Assembly: GCF_004798905.1 (NCBI RefSeq)
Contig: NZ_SDMO01000014.1
Location: 18,744-82,743 of the forward strand
From: Halomonas borealis
GTDB taxonomy: Bacteria; Pseudomonadota; Gammaproteobacteria; Pseudomonadales; Halomonadaceae
Direction of reading: 5' to 3'
Length of the DNA stretch: 64,000 nucleotides
Below are positions 1 to 9,064 of the stretch, piece by piece. Position 1 is the first letter of the stretch. Every line of letters begins with the position of its first letter. A program made the translations under genes and the position numbers. The notes below the pieces were generated by a model. It saw only the letters and a list, made by a program, of their open reading frames with translations, was not told where the DNA came from and ran no database searches.

Positions 1-1519
1 ACAGCGATTCCACCGGCACCCGCGGATCCACCAGCTGGTGAACGAACGACGAGTTGGCGCCGTTCTCCAGCAGCCGGCGCACCAGGTAGGGGAGCAGGTC
101 CTTGTGAGCCCCTACCGGCGCGTAGATACGACAATAGGTGCCCTGGGGTGCGCGTTTGAGCGCGGCGTCGTAGAGCGCCTCGCCCATGCCGTGCAGGCGC
201 TGGAACTCGAAGGGCCGCTCGGCGGCGTTGGAGAGCTCGAGAATCGCGCTGATGGTATGGGCGTTATGGGTGGCGAACTGCGGGAAGATCCGCCCGCGGC
301 TCTGCTCGGAGAGCAGGAACTGCGCGCAGGCCAGGTAGGCCACGTCCGTGTTGGCCTTGCGGGTGTAGACCGGGTAGCCGTCGATGCCGAGCTGCTGGGA
401 TTCCTTGATCTCGGTATCCCAGTAGGCGCCCTTGACCAGCCGCAGGGGGATCTCGTCGCCCTGCTGGTCGGCCAGGCGGTTCAGGTAGTGCAGCACCGGC
501 AGGGCACGCGTGGCGTAGGCCTGGACCACCAGCCCGAAGTGCCCCCAGCCACGACAGGTATCGCTCTCGTAGACGGCGCGGAAGACTTCCAGCGACAGCT
601 CGAGGCGGTCGACCTCCTCGGCATCGATGGTCACCGCCACGCTGCGTTCGCGCGCCATGGCGGCGAGTTCGCGGACGCTGGCGACCAGTTCCTCGAGGAT
701 CTGGCTACGACGCCCGAACTCGTAGCGCGGGTGCAGGGCCGAGAGCTTGATCGAGATCGACGGGGCCGGAGTCGTGGAAGACAGCTCGCGGCTGGTCTTG
801 CCGACACGCTCGATGGCGTGAGCGTAGTCATCGAAGTAGCGCTTGGCATCGCGGCGGGTGCGGGCGGCTTCGCCGAGCATGTCGTAGGAGTAGGTGTAGC
901 CCTTGTCGAACAGCGGCTTGGAACGCTTCAGCGCCTCATCGATGTCGCGGCCGAGGACGAACTGCTTGCCCATCACCTTCATGGCTTCGACCATGGCGCG
1001 GCGGATCACCGGCTCGCCCATGCGATTGACCAGCTTGTTGATGAAGTGAGCCGGCTTGCCATCCTTGGAGTGATCCATCTTGATCACCCGGCCGGTCATC
1101 AGCAGCCCCCAGGTGGAGGCGTTGACGAACCAGGACTCGCTCTGGCCGAGGTAGGACTTCCAGTCGGCGGGGCCCAGCTTGTCCTCGATCAGCGCATCGG
1201 CGGTGGCCTTGTCGGGAATGCGCAGCATGGCCTCCGCCAGGCACATCAGCATCAGCCCTTCGTGGGTGTCGAGGCTGTATTGCTGGAGTAGTTCGTCGAT
1301 GGAGTCTACTGCGGTATCCATTTCACGGACTTCGCGCACCAGCTCGGCGGCCTTGTCGGCGGTACGCTTGAAATCGTCCTCGTCGACGGACAGCAGGTTC
1401 ACCAGCTCGCCGACGAAGGCATCCTCGTCGACCGTATAGTGTTCGCTGACGCGATCGAACAGCGTCTCGAGATCCTGGTTCCAGGTGGTGCTGTCCAGCA
1501 TGGTGTTGGCGTTGAGCAT
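1..1519 (-). CDS. putA: PutA, proline dehydrogenase part (5' end of gene, cut by window edge)
   Basis: Bifunctional proline utilisation A: FAD-dependent proline dehydrogenase followed, outside the window, by delta-1-pyrroline-5-carboxylate dehydrogenase; it oxidises proline to glutamate at the inner membrane. About 506 codons are visible, starting MLNANTMLDS. The segment around residues 78-120 (GLMLMCLAEAMLRIPDKATAD) and the closing YLVRRLLENGANSSFV, with the paired arginines that bind the proline carboxylate, match E. coli PutA closely. The E. coli N-terminal ribbon-helix-helix DNA-binding domain is absent, so this PutA is probably not an autorepressor. The adjacent AraC gene, on the same strand upstream, may regulate it instead. 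Identity is certain; the C-terminal half cannot be seen. Confidence 0.95.
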   Translation of the reverse strand, partial: MLNANTMLDSTTWNQDLETLFDRVSEHYTVDEDAFVGELVNLLSVDEDDFKRTADKAAELVREVREMDTAVDSIDELLQQYSLDTHEGLMLMCLAEAMLRIPDKATADALIEDKLGPADWKSYLGQSESWFVNASTWGLLMTGRVIKMDHSKDGKPAHFINKLVNRMGEPVIRRAMVEAMKVMGKQFVLGRDIDEALKRSKPLFDKGYTYSYDMLGEAARTRRDAKRYFDDYAHAIERVGKTSRELSSTTPAPSISIKLSALHPRYEFGRRSQILEELVASVRELAAMARERSVAVTIDAEEVDRLELSLEVFRAVYESDTCRGWGHFGLVVQAYATRALPVLHYLNRLADQQGDEIPLRLVKGAYWDTEIKESQQLGIDGYPVYTRKANTDVAYLACAQFLLSEQSRGRIFPQFATHNAHTISAILELSNAAERPFEFQRLHGMGEALYDAALKRAPQGTYCRIYAPVGAHKDLLPYLVRRLLENGANSSFVHQLVDPRVPVESL

Positions 1520-1693
1520 GTCGTTCCCCGATGGAAGCCGGTCGTCACAGGGTCGTCATGTCATCGGCGCGTCAGGGAGCGCCGACGGTATGACGGTATC
1601 TTGCAAGCGTAGGGCGCATGAATGGGCTCTGCTTGTCGATTCCGTTGGCGGATTTGACGAATTCATGGGAGATGGGCCGGAGAAGGGAACTTC

Positions 1694-2506
1694 CTACGAC
1701 CTATGTCTAAGGAGGTGGGCGTCACCGGCGAGTGGCTGGGAGGCCGCTCGGCGCAATTGGCTGGGCGGGTAGCCGTAGTCGCGGCGGAAGGCGCGGGACA
1801 GGGCGCTCTGGCTGGCGAAGCCGGTGAGTGCGGCGATCTCGGACAGCGGGAGGTGGCTCTCGCGGATCAACTGCTGGGCCATCTGCAGGCGCCGGCGCAT
1901 CACATAGCGCCAGGGCGGCAGGCCGGTCTGGTGACGGAAGCGGACCGTGAAATGAGCCTCGCTGAGACAGGCCTGAGCCGCCAGGTCGGCGACCCGCAGG
2001 CCGCTCGCCAGGTGGCGGTCGATGAAGCGATCCAGCGCCGCCAGGTCGAGGGGGCGTCCCGCGGGGGATATCTCGCCGGACAGTCGGGCATGCAACGTGC
2101 CCAGCAGGGTGGTGGCCAGGCGCTCCTGCTGCAGACCATTCAGGGCACCCTGGCCGGCGAGCAGGTGCAACTCGCGAAGCATGAAGTCCAGGTAGCGGGA
2201 CAGCGAGTCATCCAGCTCGAAGAAGCGCGGCGCATCGAACAGGCGAGCCAGCTCATGGTGATGGCCGGTCAGCGACAAGGCGTCTCGCGGTAGGTCGAGC
2301 ACCAACTGATGATTGTCGCCGGTGCCGGCGTAGTAGTGCAGGTGATTGGCCGGCACGATGCAGCCGGAAAGTGCCGAGATAGAGCCGCCGAGGCCCGCGA
2401 TCTCGAACTCCGCCTGGCCATTGAGCCCGATCACGATCTGGTGGAAATCGTGAGCATGGTGATGGATGGCGGTATCGAGCGGAAACTGGCGGATTGCGCT
2501 GGTCAT
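1694..2506 (-). CDS. AraC-family transcriptional regulator beside putA
   Basis: A 270-residue regulator with an N-terminal cupin-like ligand domain (HHHAHDFHQIVIGLNGQAEF near residues 15-35) and a C-terminal double helix-turn-helix of the AraC/XylS type (about residues 165-260, including the second-helix signature ending in GFASQSALSRAFRRDYG). A GGAGGG ribosome site precedes the ATG. It lies 174 bp upstream of putA on the same strand. In Pseudomonas aeruginosa an AraC-type protein (PruR) next to putA controls proline catabolism, so a PruR-like role is the leading inference. No operator was identified. Confidence 0.82.
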   Translation of the reverse strand: MTSAIRQFPLDTAIHHHAHDFHQIVIGLNGQAEFEIAGLGGSISALSGCIVPANHLHYYAGTGDNHQLVLDLPRDALSLTGHHHELARLFDAPRFFELDDSLSRYLDFMLRELHLLAGQGALNGLQQERLATTLLGTLHARLSGEISPAGRPLDLAALDRFIDRHLASGLRVADLAAQACLSEAHFTVRFRHQTGLPPWRYVMRRRLQMAQQLIRESHLPLSEIAALTGFASQSALSRAFRRDYGYPPSQLRRAASQPLAGDAHLLRHRS

Positions 2507-2567
2507 CGTCGCCCTCCGGTGCGGCGTTCACGACATGACGCCAGTGTACCGGATGACGCGGCGTGTC

Positions 2568-2945
2568 TCATTCTCGCCCGTCTCCCGCCCCTTGGCGCAG
2601 CGCCGTGCGGGCGGCAAGGTGATCGCGCAGCGCGCCCAGTTCGGCATGTCCTGCGTCGTCCAGCAGTGGCTTGCCGCGGGCGACCCGGCCGTGGCGGCCA
2701 TGATCATCCATCAGCCGCTGGGCGCGGCGACGTACGCGCTCCAGGTAGTCATCATGGCGGATCGGGTAGCCGGCAATCGCGTTCCACTCGGTCTCGCTGA
2801 CCCGGCTCTCGAGGGCCCGGTCGAACAGGTCGAGCAGGTGTTCGGGGTCGGTGCGGTAACGGGGCGTGCGTGCGGTCATCAGGATGGCAATCATGCCGCC
2901 GATGATCAGCAGGCAGACGGCCAGAACAGTCAGGAATAGGGCCAT
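2568..2945 (-). CDS. Small membrane-anchored protein of unknown function
   Basis: A 125-residue protein. Residues 3-24 form one strong hydrophobic helix (LFLTVLAVCLLIIGGMIAIL), followed by a charged cytoplasmic-looking tail rich in Arg, Asp and His. No domain is recognised. It sits between the AraC gene and tRNA-Gly on the same strand. The ribosome site is weak, but coding is supported by the ordered N-terminal membrane segment and a composition like its neighbours. Function unknown. Confidence 0.55.
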   Translation of the reverse strand: MALFLTVLAVCLLIIGGMIAILMTARTPRYRTDPEHLLDLFDRALESRVSETEWNAIAGYPIRHDDYLERVRRRAQRLMDDHGRHGRVARGKPLLDDAGHAELGALRDHLAARTALRQGAGDGRE

Positions 2946-3060
2946 GAGGGTGCTGATGGTTGGGAAAGGGCAGGGAGGCCGGTGCTGCTCCCGAACGTGT
3001 CGTCTCTCGAAGAGGGTGACATCGGATGATACGGCGTTGGACGATGCCAGGGAGGGCCAT

Positions 3061-3134
3061 TGGAGCGGGTGAAGGGAATCGAACCCTCGTCTTAAGCTTG
3101 GGAAGCTTCTGCTCTACCATTGAGCTACACCCGC
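3061..3134 (-). tRNA. tRNA-Gly (CCC)
   Basis: Reading the minus strand gives a full cloverleaf: acceptor GCGGGTG pairing with CACCCGC, D-arm GCTC/GAGC, anticodon loop TTCCCAA (anticodon CCC), T-arm GAGGG-TTCGATT-CCCTT and an encoded CCA. Length is 74 nt. The first anticodon-stem pair (27-43) reads G-A, a mismatch; the other four pairs form normally. It resembles E. coli tRNA-Gly(CCC). Confidence 0.93.
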
Positions 3135-3147
3135 TGGGCGATTTCAT

Positions 3148-3175
3148 AGTATATCCAACGGTTTAGTGATTACAA
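3148..3175 (-). promoter_or_regulatory. sigma70 promoter of tRNA-Gly
   Basis: On the minus strand, TTGTAA (3170-3175), 16 bp, then TATACT (3148-3153), located about 14 bp before the mature tRNA 5' end. Confidence 0.6.
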
Positions 3176-3261
3176 CAGGGGGCGACGTCGGTCGACGGAC
3201 AAGTAGCGTGGAATTTTTTCGTCACGGCCCGAACTTTTCCTGCCAAGACTGTCATAACAGG

Positions 3262-3355
3262 TGCAGACGACAGCGGCGATGGCAGTCGCTAGCACTGTCG
3301 CTCTAGCTTGCGATTCGATCCTTGACCGCCTCATCCCCGATGAGGCGGTTTTTTT
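3262..3355 (+). ncRNA. Candidate small RNA ending at an orphan terminator
   Basis: The 3137-3404 gap has no coding sequence, yet a textbook plus-strand terminator lies at 3326-3355 with no plus-strand gene upstream. A weak -10-like CATAAC at 3252-3257 would start a transcript near 3262-3265, about 95 nt long, containing further foldable GC-rich sequence (CGACAGCGGCGATGGCAGTCG near 3268). The boundary at the 5' end is a guess. The alternative is a terminator that merely blocks readthrough. Confidence 0.35.
3326..3355 (+). terminator. Rho-independent terminator
   Basis: Ten-base stem CCGCCTCATC / GATGAGGCGG with a CCC loop, followed by seven T residues. The T tract is on the plus strand, so it does not serve the leftward CBS gene. 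Confidence 0.85.
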
Positions 3356-3404
3356 ATGTGCCAGGAATGCCGACACCCGACGGGCCGTCGGCTGTCGGGA
3401 AGGT

Positions 3405-3812
3405 TCAGGCGTGGCGCATGCGCAGGATGGCGTTGAGCACGTCGCGACGGGTCACGATGCCGACCAGGCGCCCCTGCTCGGTGACCGGATAGATCTTGGG
3501 CTTGGCACCCAGCATCTCCTGGGCCAGGTCGGTGATGCTCTTGGATGGCGAGACGGAGAGCACCTCGTTGCGCATCAGTTCGTGGACCAGGGGAGGTTCG
3601 TCGTCGAGGTAGGCGCTTTCCAACAGTTTGCCGAGTACGTCCTGTTCCGAGATGAAGCCGATCAAGTGGTCGCGCTCGTCGACGACCGGCGCTCCAGGCA
3701 GCCGGTGCAGGGCCAGGCCCTGGGCCAGGGTGGTAGTCGACGTCTTGTCGGTGACCCGGTAGCAGTCGCGAGACATGATCTCGCGTACGATGGTAGGAGC
3801 CTTGCTGGGCAT
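3405..3812 (-). CDS. Tandem CBS-domain protein
   Basis: A 135-residue protein made of two CBS repeats and little else (about residues 8-65 and 75-133; note VREIMSRDCYRV and the closing GRLVGIVTRRDVLNAILRM). Such pairs form a Bateman module that usually binds adenine nucleotides and signals energy status to a partner. A strong GAGGAG ribosome site precedes the ATG. It stands alone, so the partner is not evident. Confidence 0.85.
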   Translation of the reverse strand: MPSKAPTIVREIMSRDCYRVTDKTSTTTLAQGLALHRLPGAPVVDERDHLIGFISEQDVLGKLLESAYLDDEPPLVHELMRNEVLSVSPSKSITDLAQEMLGAKPKIYPVTEQGRLVGIVTRRDVLNAILRMRHA

Positions 3813-4055
3813 GGCGGTTCTCCTCGTCCTGGTGGAACCTTGTGCCTGGGCGCCCGGCGCGGAGCACTTCCCGTGCCCTGGTCGGTGCTCATGGGGCGGC
3901 CGGTGACCTCGGCGTGTCTCGCGTTCAGCTTAGCCGACTGTCGAGGCACTGCCTGCCGGCGCCTACCAACGGTGAGCGTCCTGTGAGGAACCGACCCTTG
4001 AGACATCGCTCCAATGAGGCACAATGCCGCCACCTTCGAGTGATGGAGATCCGCC

Positions 4056-4613
<558 letters not shown>

Positions 4614-4617
4614 GCAC

Positions 4618-4645
4618 TTGGCAGGTCGGATACCGACGGTATAAT
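4618..4645 (+). promoter_or_regulatory. sigma70 promoter for the EamA gene
   Basis: TTGGCA (4618-4623), 16 bp, then a consensus TATAAT (4640-4645), ending 36 bp before the proposed TTG start. Confidence 0.65.
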
Positions 4646-4681
4646 CCGCCGGCGCCTCGCTTTTCCAAACGGAGTGGAATC

Positions 4682-5551
4682 TTGGGCTATCTCGTGGCTA
4701 TCACCGTCCTCTGGGCGTTCTCCTTCTCGTTGATCGGCGTTTACCTGGCCGGTCAGGTGGACAGCTATTTCTCGGTGATGTCCCGCATCGTGCTGGCGGC
4801 CCTGCTGTTCCTACCGCTGTTGCGTCCGCGCCGGTTGCGCGGTCGCCAGCGCCTGGTCCTGATGGGCCTCGGGGCGGTTCAGCTCGGGGTGATGTACATC
4901 TTCTTCTACCAGTCCTTCCTGTTGCTCTCGGTCCCCGAGGTGCTGCTGTTCACGGTGCTGACGCCGCTCTATATCACGTTGCTCGATGATCTGATGTTCC
5001 GGCGTTTCTCGCCGTTCCATCTGGTGACCGCCGCGATGGCGGTGCTGGGGGCCGCGGTGATCCGTTATCGCGGCCTCGACGGGGACTACTGGCTGGGTTT
5101 CCTGGTGGTCCAGGGGGCCAACTTCTGCTTCGCGCTGGGCCAGGTCGGCTATCGCCGCTTTTCGGCGGGCCTGCCCGATGAGCTGCCGCGCTTCTCGGTC
5201 TTCGGCTGGTTCTACCTGGGGGCTGCCATCGTGGCGCTACCGGCCTTCCTGTGGTGGGGCGATGCCACGGCCCTTCCGGCCACGCCGTTACAGTGGGGCG
5301 TGTTGATCTGGCTTGGCCTGGTGGCGTCGGGTGTGGGGTACTTCCTGTGGAACATCGGGGCGACCCGGGTCGATGCCGGATCGCTGGCGGTCATGAACAA
5401 CGCCCTGGTGCCCGCGGGGTTGCTGGTCAATCTGTTGATCTGGAACCACGACGCCGATCTGCTGCGTCTCACGTTGGGCGGGCTCATCATCCTGGCTTCG
5501 CTGCTGGTCAACGAGTGGTGGCAACGCCGCCGCGCGCCGCATTCTGCGTGA
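4682..5551 (+). CDS. EamA/DMT-family transporter
   Basis: A 289-residue drug/metabolite-transporter-superfamily permease with ten hydrophobic helices arranged as two EamA repeats (about 5-135 and 145-283). The TTG start is chosen because a GGAG ribosome site lies 7 bp upstream, translation then opens directly with helix 1 (GYLVAITVLWAFSFSLIG), and a consensus promoter lies between it and the previous gene; the longer in-frame reading would overlap that gene and promoter. Substrates of the family are amino acids, amines or metabolites, usually exported; the one here is unknown. Confidence 0.85.
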   Translation: MGYLVAITVLWAFSFSLIGVYLAGQVDSYFSVMSRIVLAALLFLPLLRPRRLRGRQRLVLMGLGAVQLGVMYIFFYQSFLLLSVPEVLLFTVLTPLYITLLDDLMFRRFSPFHLVTAAMAVLGAAVIRYRGLDGDYWLGFLVVQGANFCFALGQVGYRRFSAGLPDELPRFSVFGWFYLGAAIVALPAFLWWGDATALPATPLQWGVLIWLGLVASGVGYFLWNIGATRVDAGSLAVMNNALVPAGLLVNLLIWNHDADLLRLTLGGLIILASLLVNEWWQRRRAPHSA

Positions 5552-5615
5552 GGGCGGTTTGCCCGGCCGAGAGCCAATCGCCATAATAAGCCGTCGCGAA
5601 GCGAAGGACCCGCTC

Positions 5616-6497
5616 ATGCACGCCTTCAAGAACATCGGTCTGATCGGCCGTTTGGGTAGCGCCAAGGTCGTCGAGACCCTCAAACGACTGAGCCGCTTCC
5701 TCGACGATGCCGGCTATCACGTCATCCTCGAGGATCGCACGGCCACCGTGCTGCTCGATCACGGCCATCCCGAGGCCAGCCGTCGTCGGCTGGGCGAGCT
5801 GTGTGACCTGGTGATCGTGGTCGGCGGCGACGGTAGCCTGCTCGGCGCCGCCCGTACCCTGTGCCATAGCGGCACCCTGGTGCTGGGCGTCAACCGCGGG
5901 CGGCTGGGCTTTCTCACCGATATCTCTCCCGACGAACTCGAGGAGCGCGTCGGCGAGGTGCTGGCCGGGCAGTACGAGCTGGAGGAGCGTTTCCTGCTCG
6001 ATGCGGAGCTCTATCGCGACGGCGTGATGGTGGGCGAAGGCGATGCCTTGAACGAGGTGGTGCTGCATCCCGGCAAGGCCGTGCGCATGATCGAGTTCGA
6101 GCTGTTCATCGACGATCAGTTCGTTTACAGCCAGCGCAGCGACGGGCTGATCATCGCCACGCCCACCGGCTCCACGGCCTATGCGCTGTCCGGTGGCGGG
6201 CCGATCATGCACCCGCGGCTGGAGGTCGTGACCCTGGTGCCGATGTTCCCGCATACGTTGTCGAGCCGGCCCATCGCCATCGATGCGGCCAGCGAGATCC
6301 GCATTCATATCGGCGAGACCAACCAGACCTACCCGCATATCAGCTGCGATGGCCAGACCCGTGCCGTGGCCAAGCCCGACGACGTGCTGGTGATCCGCCG
6401 CAAGCCTCAGCGCGTGCAGCTCGTTCATCCCGTGGGACACAACTTCTACGAGGTCCTGCGCAGCAAGCTGGGCTGGAGCAACCGCCTGGGAGACTGA
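5616..6497 (+). CDS. nadK: NAD kinase
   Basis: ATP-NAD kinase (293 aa) makes NADP from NAD in the cytosol. Diagnostic motifs are the GGDGS loop with catalytic Asp (VIVVGGDGSLLGAART, about residues 68-83), NRGRLGFLTD, the NE of ALNEVVLHPG, and SDGLIIATPTGSTAYALSGGGP. The ATG is preceded by an AAGGA ribosome site. Length is the family norm (292 in E. coli). The next gene starts 1 bp after its stop, so the two are probably co-transcribed. Confidence 0.97.
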   Translation: MHAFKNIGLIGRLGSAKVVETLKRLSRFLDDAGYHVILEDRTATVLLDHGHPEASRRRLGELCDLVIVVGGDGSLLGAARTLCHSGTLVLGVNRGRLGFLTDISPDELEERVGEVLAGQYELEERFLLDAELYRDGVMVGEGDALNEVVLHPGKAVRMIEFELFIDDQFVYSQRSDGLIIATPTGSTAYALSGGGPIMHPRLEVVTLVPMFPHTLSSRPIAIDAASEIRIHIGETNQTYPHISCDGQTRAVAKPDDVLVIRRKPQRVQLVHPVGHNFYEVLRSKLGWSNRLGD

Positions 6498-6498
6498 G

Positions 6499-7500
6499 GT
6501 GAGCAAAGTGCCCCTGGAAGGCTACGACCTGATCGGCGACGTGCACGGTTGCGGCGCGACGCTGGCGGCCCTGCTCGAACGCCTCGGGTATCACCAGCGC
6601 GGCGGCGTCTACCGTCATCCGCGTCGCAAGGTGATCTTCCTTGGCGATCTCATCGACCGCGGGCCGCGCATTCGCCTGGCGGTCAGCATCGCCCGGCGCA
6701 TGGTGGAGGAGGGCGAGGCGCTGATCGTGATGGGCAACCACGAGATCAATGCCCTGGCCTATCACCACCGCGCCCCCGCCGCTCTGGGCCGCGAGTGGCT
6801 GCGTGAGCATACTCCGCGTCACAACCGCATCGTCCGCGAGACCCTCGAACAGTACCGCGACCATCCCCAGGAATGGGACGAGACGCTGGCCTGGTTCCTC
6901 GACATCCCCCTGTTCCTCGAGTGCGATGGCCTGCGCGTGGTGCACGCCTGCTGGGACCAGGCGCGGATCGACGAGCTGCGCCGCTCGCACCCGGAGGGGC
7001 GCATCGACCTGGATTTCCTGGCCGCCGCGGTATGCCACGGGACCCGCGAGTTCGAGATCCTCGACCGGCTCACCCGGGGCAGCCATATCACGCTACCCGA
7101 GGGCGTGCAGATCCACTCCGGCGATGGCTTCACCCGGCGCAGCTTCCGCACGCATTTCTGGGCGCGTCGCCCGCGTACCTGGGGCGACGTGGTCTTCCAG
7201 CCCGACAACCTGCCAGGCGAACTCGAGCGGCGCCCACTCAGCGCGGCCGAGTCGGCCTGCCTGACGCACTACGGCCCCGAGCAGCCTCCGCTGTTCATCG
7301 GCCACTACTGGTGCGAAGGCATTCCGGCCCTGCCGGCGCCGAACATCGCCTGCCTGGACTACAGCGCGGTGAAGTTCGGCCGACTGGTGGCCTATCGCTG
7401 GAGCGGTGAGACGCGGCTCGATGCCAATCGTTTCGTATGGGTCCGTGTGCCGCGGGAGGAGCGGGCGCGTCCGGCGCCCTGGGAAATCGATGTCGACTGA
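6499..7500 (+). CDS. Calcineurin-like metallophosphoesterase
   Basis: A 333-residue phosphoesterase. The metal-binding motifs occur in order: GDVHGC (about 13-18), GDLIDRGP (about 49-56), GNHEIN (about 78-83), HACWD, and a C-terminal GHYW. They define the PPP-like ApaH/PrpE/bis(5'-nucleosyl)-tetraphosphatase-related group. It starts with GTG immediately after nadK. Possible substrates are dinucleoside polyphosphates or phosphoproteins; sequence alone does not decide. A strong terminator follows at 7594. Confidence 0.85.
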   Translation: MSKVPLEGYDLIGDVHGCGATLAALLERLGYHQRGGVYRHPRRKVIFLGDLIDRGPRIRLAVSIARRMVEEGEALIVMGNHEINALAYHHRAPAALGREWLREHTPRHNRIVRETLEQYRDHPQEWDETLAWFLDIPLFLECDGLRVVHACWDQARIDELRRSHPEGRIDLDFLAAAVCHGTREFEILDRLTRGSHITLPEGVQIHSGDGFTRRSFRTHFWARRPRTWGDVVFQPDNLPGELERRPLSAAESACLTHYGPEQPPLFIGHYWCEGIPALPAPNIACLDYSAVKFGRLVAYRWSGETRLDANRFVWVRVPREERARPAPWEIDVD

Positions 7501-7593
7501 TACAAAACGTTACCTAAATATCCGGAATCGTGGCGAACTTGTCGCCCGCCAGGCCATCAGAGTAAGTGTTCCCTTGAACGATCCCTTGCTCTT

Positions 7594-7622
7594 GTCCGGC
7601 GGCCCCTTCCGCCGGACTTTTT
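7594..7622 (+). terminator. Rho-independent terminator after the nadK operon
   Basis: Nine-base stem GTCCGGCGG / CCGCCGGAC, six-base loop, then TTTTT. Confidence 0.88.
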
Positions 7623-7678
7623 CTTGTGGCCCGGTATGCGGAGTTCGCCCACTGGATTCGCCCACCTGAGGAGAGGCC

Positions 7679-8542
7679 ATGTATCGGGTGATGCTGCTGC
7701 CCCATGACACCGACACCCGCGAACTTCGCCAGGCGCTCTGGGCGCAGCGTATCGGGCACCGCGTCACCGACGAGGGCGAAGGCCAGGTGCTGTGGCTGGC
7801 CGACCCCCGGCAGCAGGAGGCCATGCAGCGCCTGGTGATGCGCTGGCAGCGCGGTGAGCCGCTGGCGCCCGACGGGCAAGAGACGCGCGGTCGGCCGCCC
7901 ATGCGCGATGGCCTGTCGGCCTGGCTGACGCCGTTGCGCCAGGTGCCGGTCACCGCATCCGCCCTGGTGCTATGCCTGCTGGTGTTCGTGGTGATGAGCA
8001 TGCTCGGCGACTCGGTGATCGCCGCCATGACCATCGTGCCGGTGAGCGTGTCGGGCGGTCAGCTGGCCTTCGGTGGCCTCGGCGAGACGCTGGGCTCGGG
8101 CCAACTGTGGCGGCTGCTGTCGCCGGCCTTCCTGCATTTCGGCTGGATGCATCTGGTCTTCAACATGCTGTGGCTGTGGGTGTTCGGTCGCCAGGTCGAG
8201 GCGTACCACGGCCGCGGACGCATGCTGACGCTGCTGCTGGCCGCCGGTATCGGCGGCAATCTGGCTCAGTACGCCACCGGCACGGTGCTGTTCGGCGGCA
8301 TGTCGGGCGTCGACTTCGCGCTGCTCGGCTATGTCTGGCTGATGGCGCGCCGTCGCCCGGGCGATGGTTTCTTCGTGCCCCAGATGCTGGTGGTCTTCAT
8401 GCTCGGCTGGATGGTCTTCACGATGACCGAAATGGCCGGGCTGTTCGGCTTCGGCAACGTGGCCAACGAGGCTCACCTGGGCGGGTTGGTCGTGGGCCTG
8501 GCGCTGGGCTGGTATCATTCCCGCCGCACCCAGTCGCACTGA
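7679..8542 (+). CDS. Rhomboid-family intramembrane serine protease
   Basis: A 287-residue membrane protein. A soluble N-terminal region (1-85) is followed by about six membrane helices. The catalytic serine lies in GGMSGVDFALLGY (GxSG motif, about residue 205) and the catalytic histidine in NEAHLGGLVVGLALG near residue 270. The HFGWMHLVFNMLWLWVFG segment is the typical L1-loop and helix-2 region. It resembles GlpG in layout, but no glp genes are adjacent. A GAGGAG-type ribosome site precedes the ATG. Confidence 0.92.
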   Translation: MYRVMLLPHDTDTRELRQALWAQRIGHRVTDEGEGQVLWLADPRQQEAMQRLVMRWQRGEPLAPDGQETRGRPPMRDGLSAWLTPLRQVPVTASALVLCLLVFVVMSMLGDSVIAAMTIVPVSVSGGQLAFGGLGETLGSGQLWRLLSPAFLHFGWMHLVFNMLWLWVFGRQVEAYHGRGRMLTLLLAAGIGGNLAQYATGTVLFGGMSGVDFALLGYVWLMARRRPGDGFFVPQMLVVFMLGWMVFTMTEMAGLFGFGNVANEAHLGGLVVGLALGWYHSRRTQSH

Positions 8543-8559
8543 GGAGTGGCTGCGTTCGG

Positions 8560-8715
8560 CCGTACGGCGTTAAAAACCCTCCTAGAGGGCTCATCGACGG
8601 CTCGTAAGCTCCGCCTTTTCGCCGCTTTTGCCCTGCGACCCACATGAACGTGGGAAGTGCGTCGGCCCGTAGGAAGCGAGCCTGGCCCTGGCCTTCGCTC
8701 GCCGGCCTTTTCGAG
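8560..8715 (-). repeat. Intergenic foldable element
   Basis: Non-coding block between the rhomboid and YeaC-like genes with several short inverted repeats (for example CCCACATGAACGTGGG at 8639-8654). On the minus strand it ends with a small hairpin CCCTC-TAG-GAGGG followed by TTTTT. It shares short blocks (CAGGGCAAAAG, GGAGCTTAC) with the cobalamin-locus repeats at 45.0 and 19.4 kb, so it may be a relative of that family. Confidence 0.35.
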
Positions 8716-8779
8716 CCTAGAGACACCGTCAATGACTGGCGTGTCTCGTCCCGATCCGTTTCTTCCGAGAGATCCCGCC

Positions 8780-9064
8780 ATGAGCGATATGACCTTCGAG
8801 CGCATGATTCAACAGATGACCCCGGCCATCTACGAGAGCCTCAAGCAGGCGGTGGCGCTGCGTAAATGGCCGGATGGCCGCTTCTTGACGGCCGAACAGA
8901 CCGAGCTGTGCCTCGAGGCGGTGATGCGTTTCGAAGCCGAGAACAACGTGCCCGCGGAGCAGCGTGTCGGTTACCTGGAACGCCGTACCTGCGGCGCCGA
9001 CAGCAGCGGCGCCGGCGTCGACCCCGAGCAGGCCGGCCTCGGCCGGGATGTCGGCCGTGACTGA
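8780..9064 (+). CDS. YeaC-like DUF1315 protein
   Basis: A 94-residue protein. Its N-terminal 75 residues (ITPxIYESLKQAVALRKWPDGRFLT pattern, then EQTELCLEAVMRFE) match the E. coli YeaC/DUF1315 family of unknown function. The ATG at MSDMTF is chosen because similarity begins there. It overlaps the next gene's start by 17 bp, which suggests coupled translation. Confidence 0.85.
   Translation: MSDMTFERMIQQMTPAIYESLKQAVALRKWPDGRFLTAEQTELCLEAVMRFEAENNVPAEQRVGYLERRTCGADSSGAGVDPEQAGLGRDVGRD

Noticed and set aside
38..1291. Rightward 417-codon frame over putA
   Set aside because: Opposite strand encodes a precise PutA match; the rightward product is low-complexity and is the mirror of it.
3371..3400. 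Hairpin CCGACACCCGACGGGCCGTCGGCTGTCGG as terminator of the CBS gene
   Set aside because: Good inverted repeat but no T tract on the minus strand; termination not supported beyond the fold.
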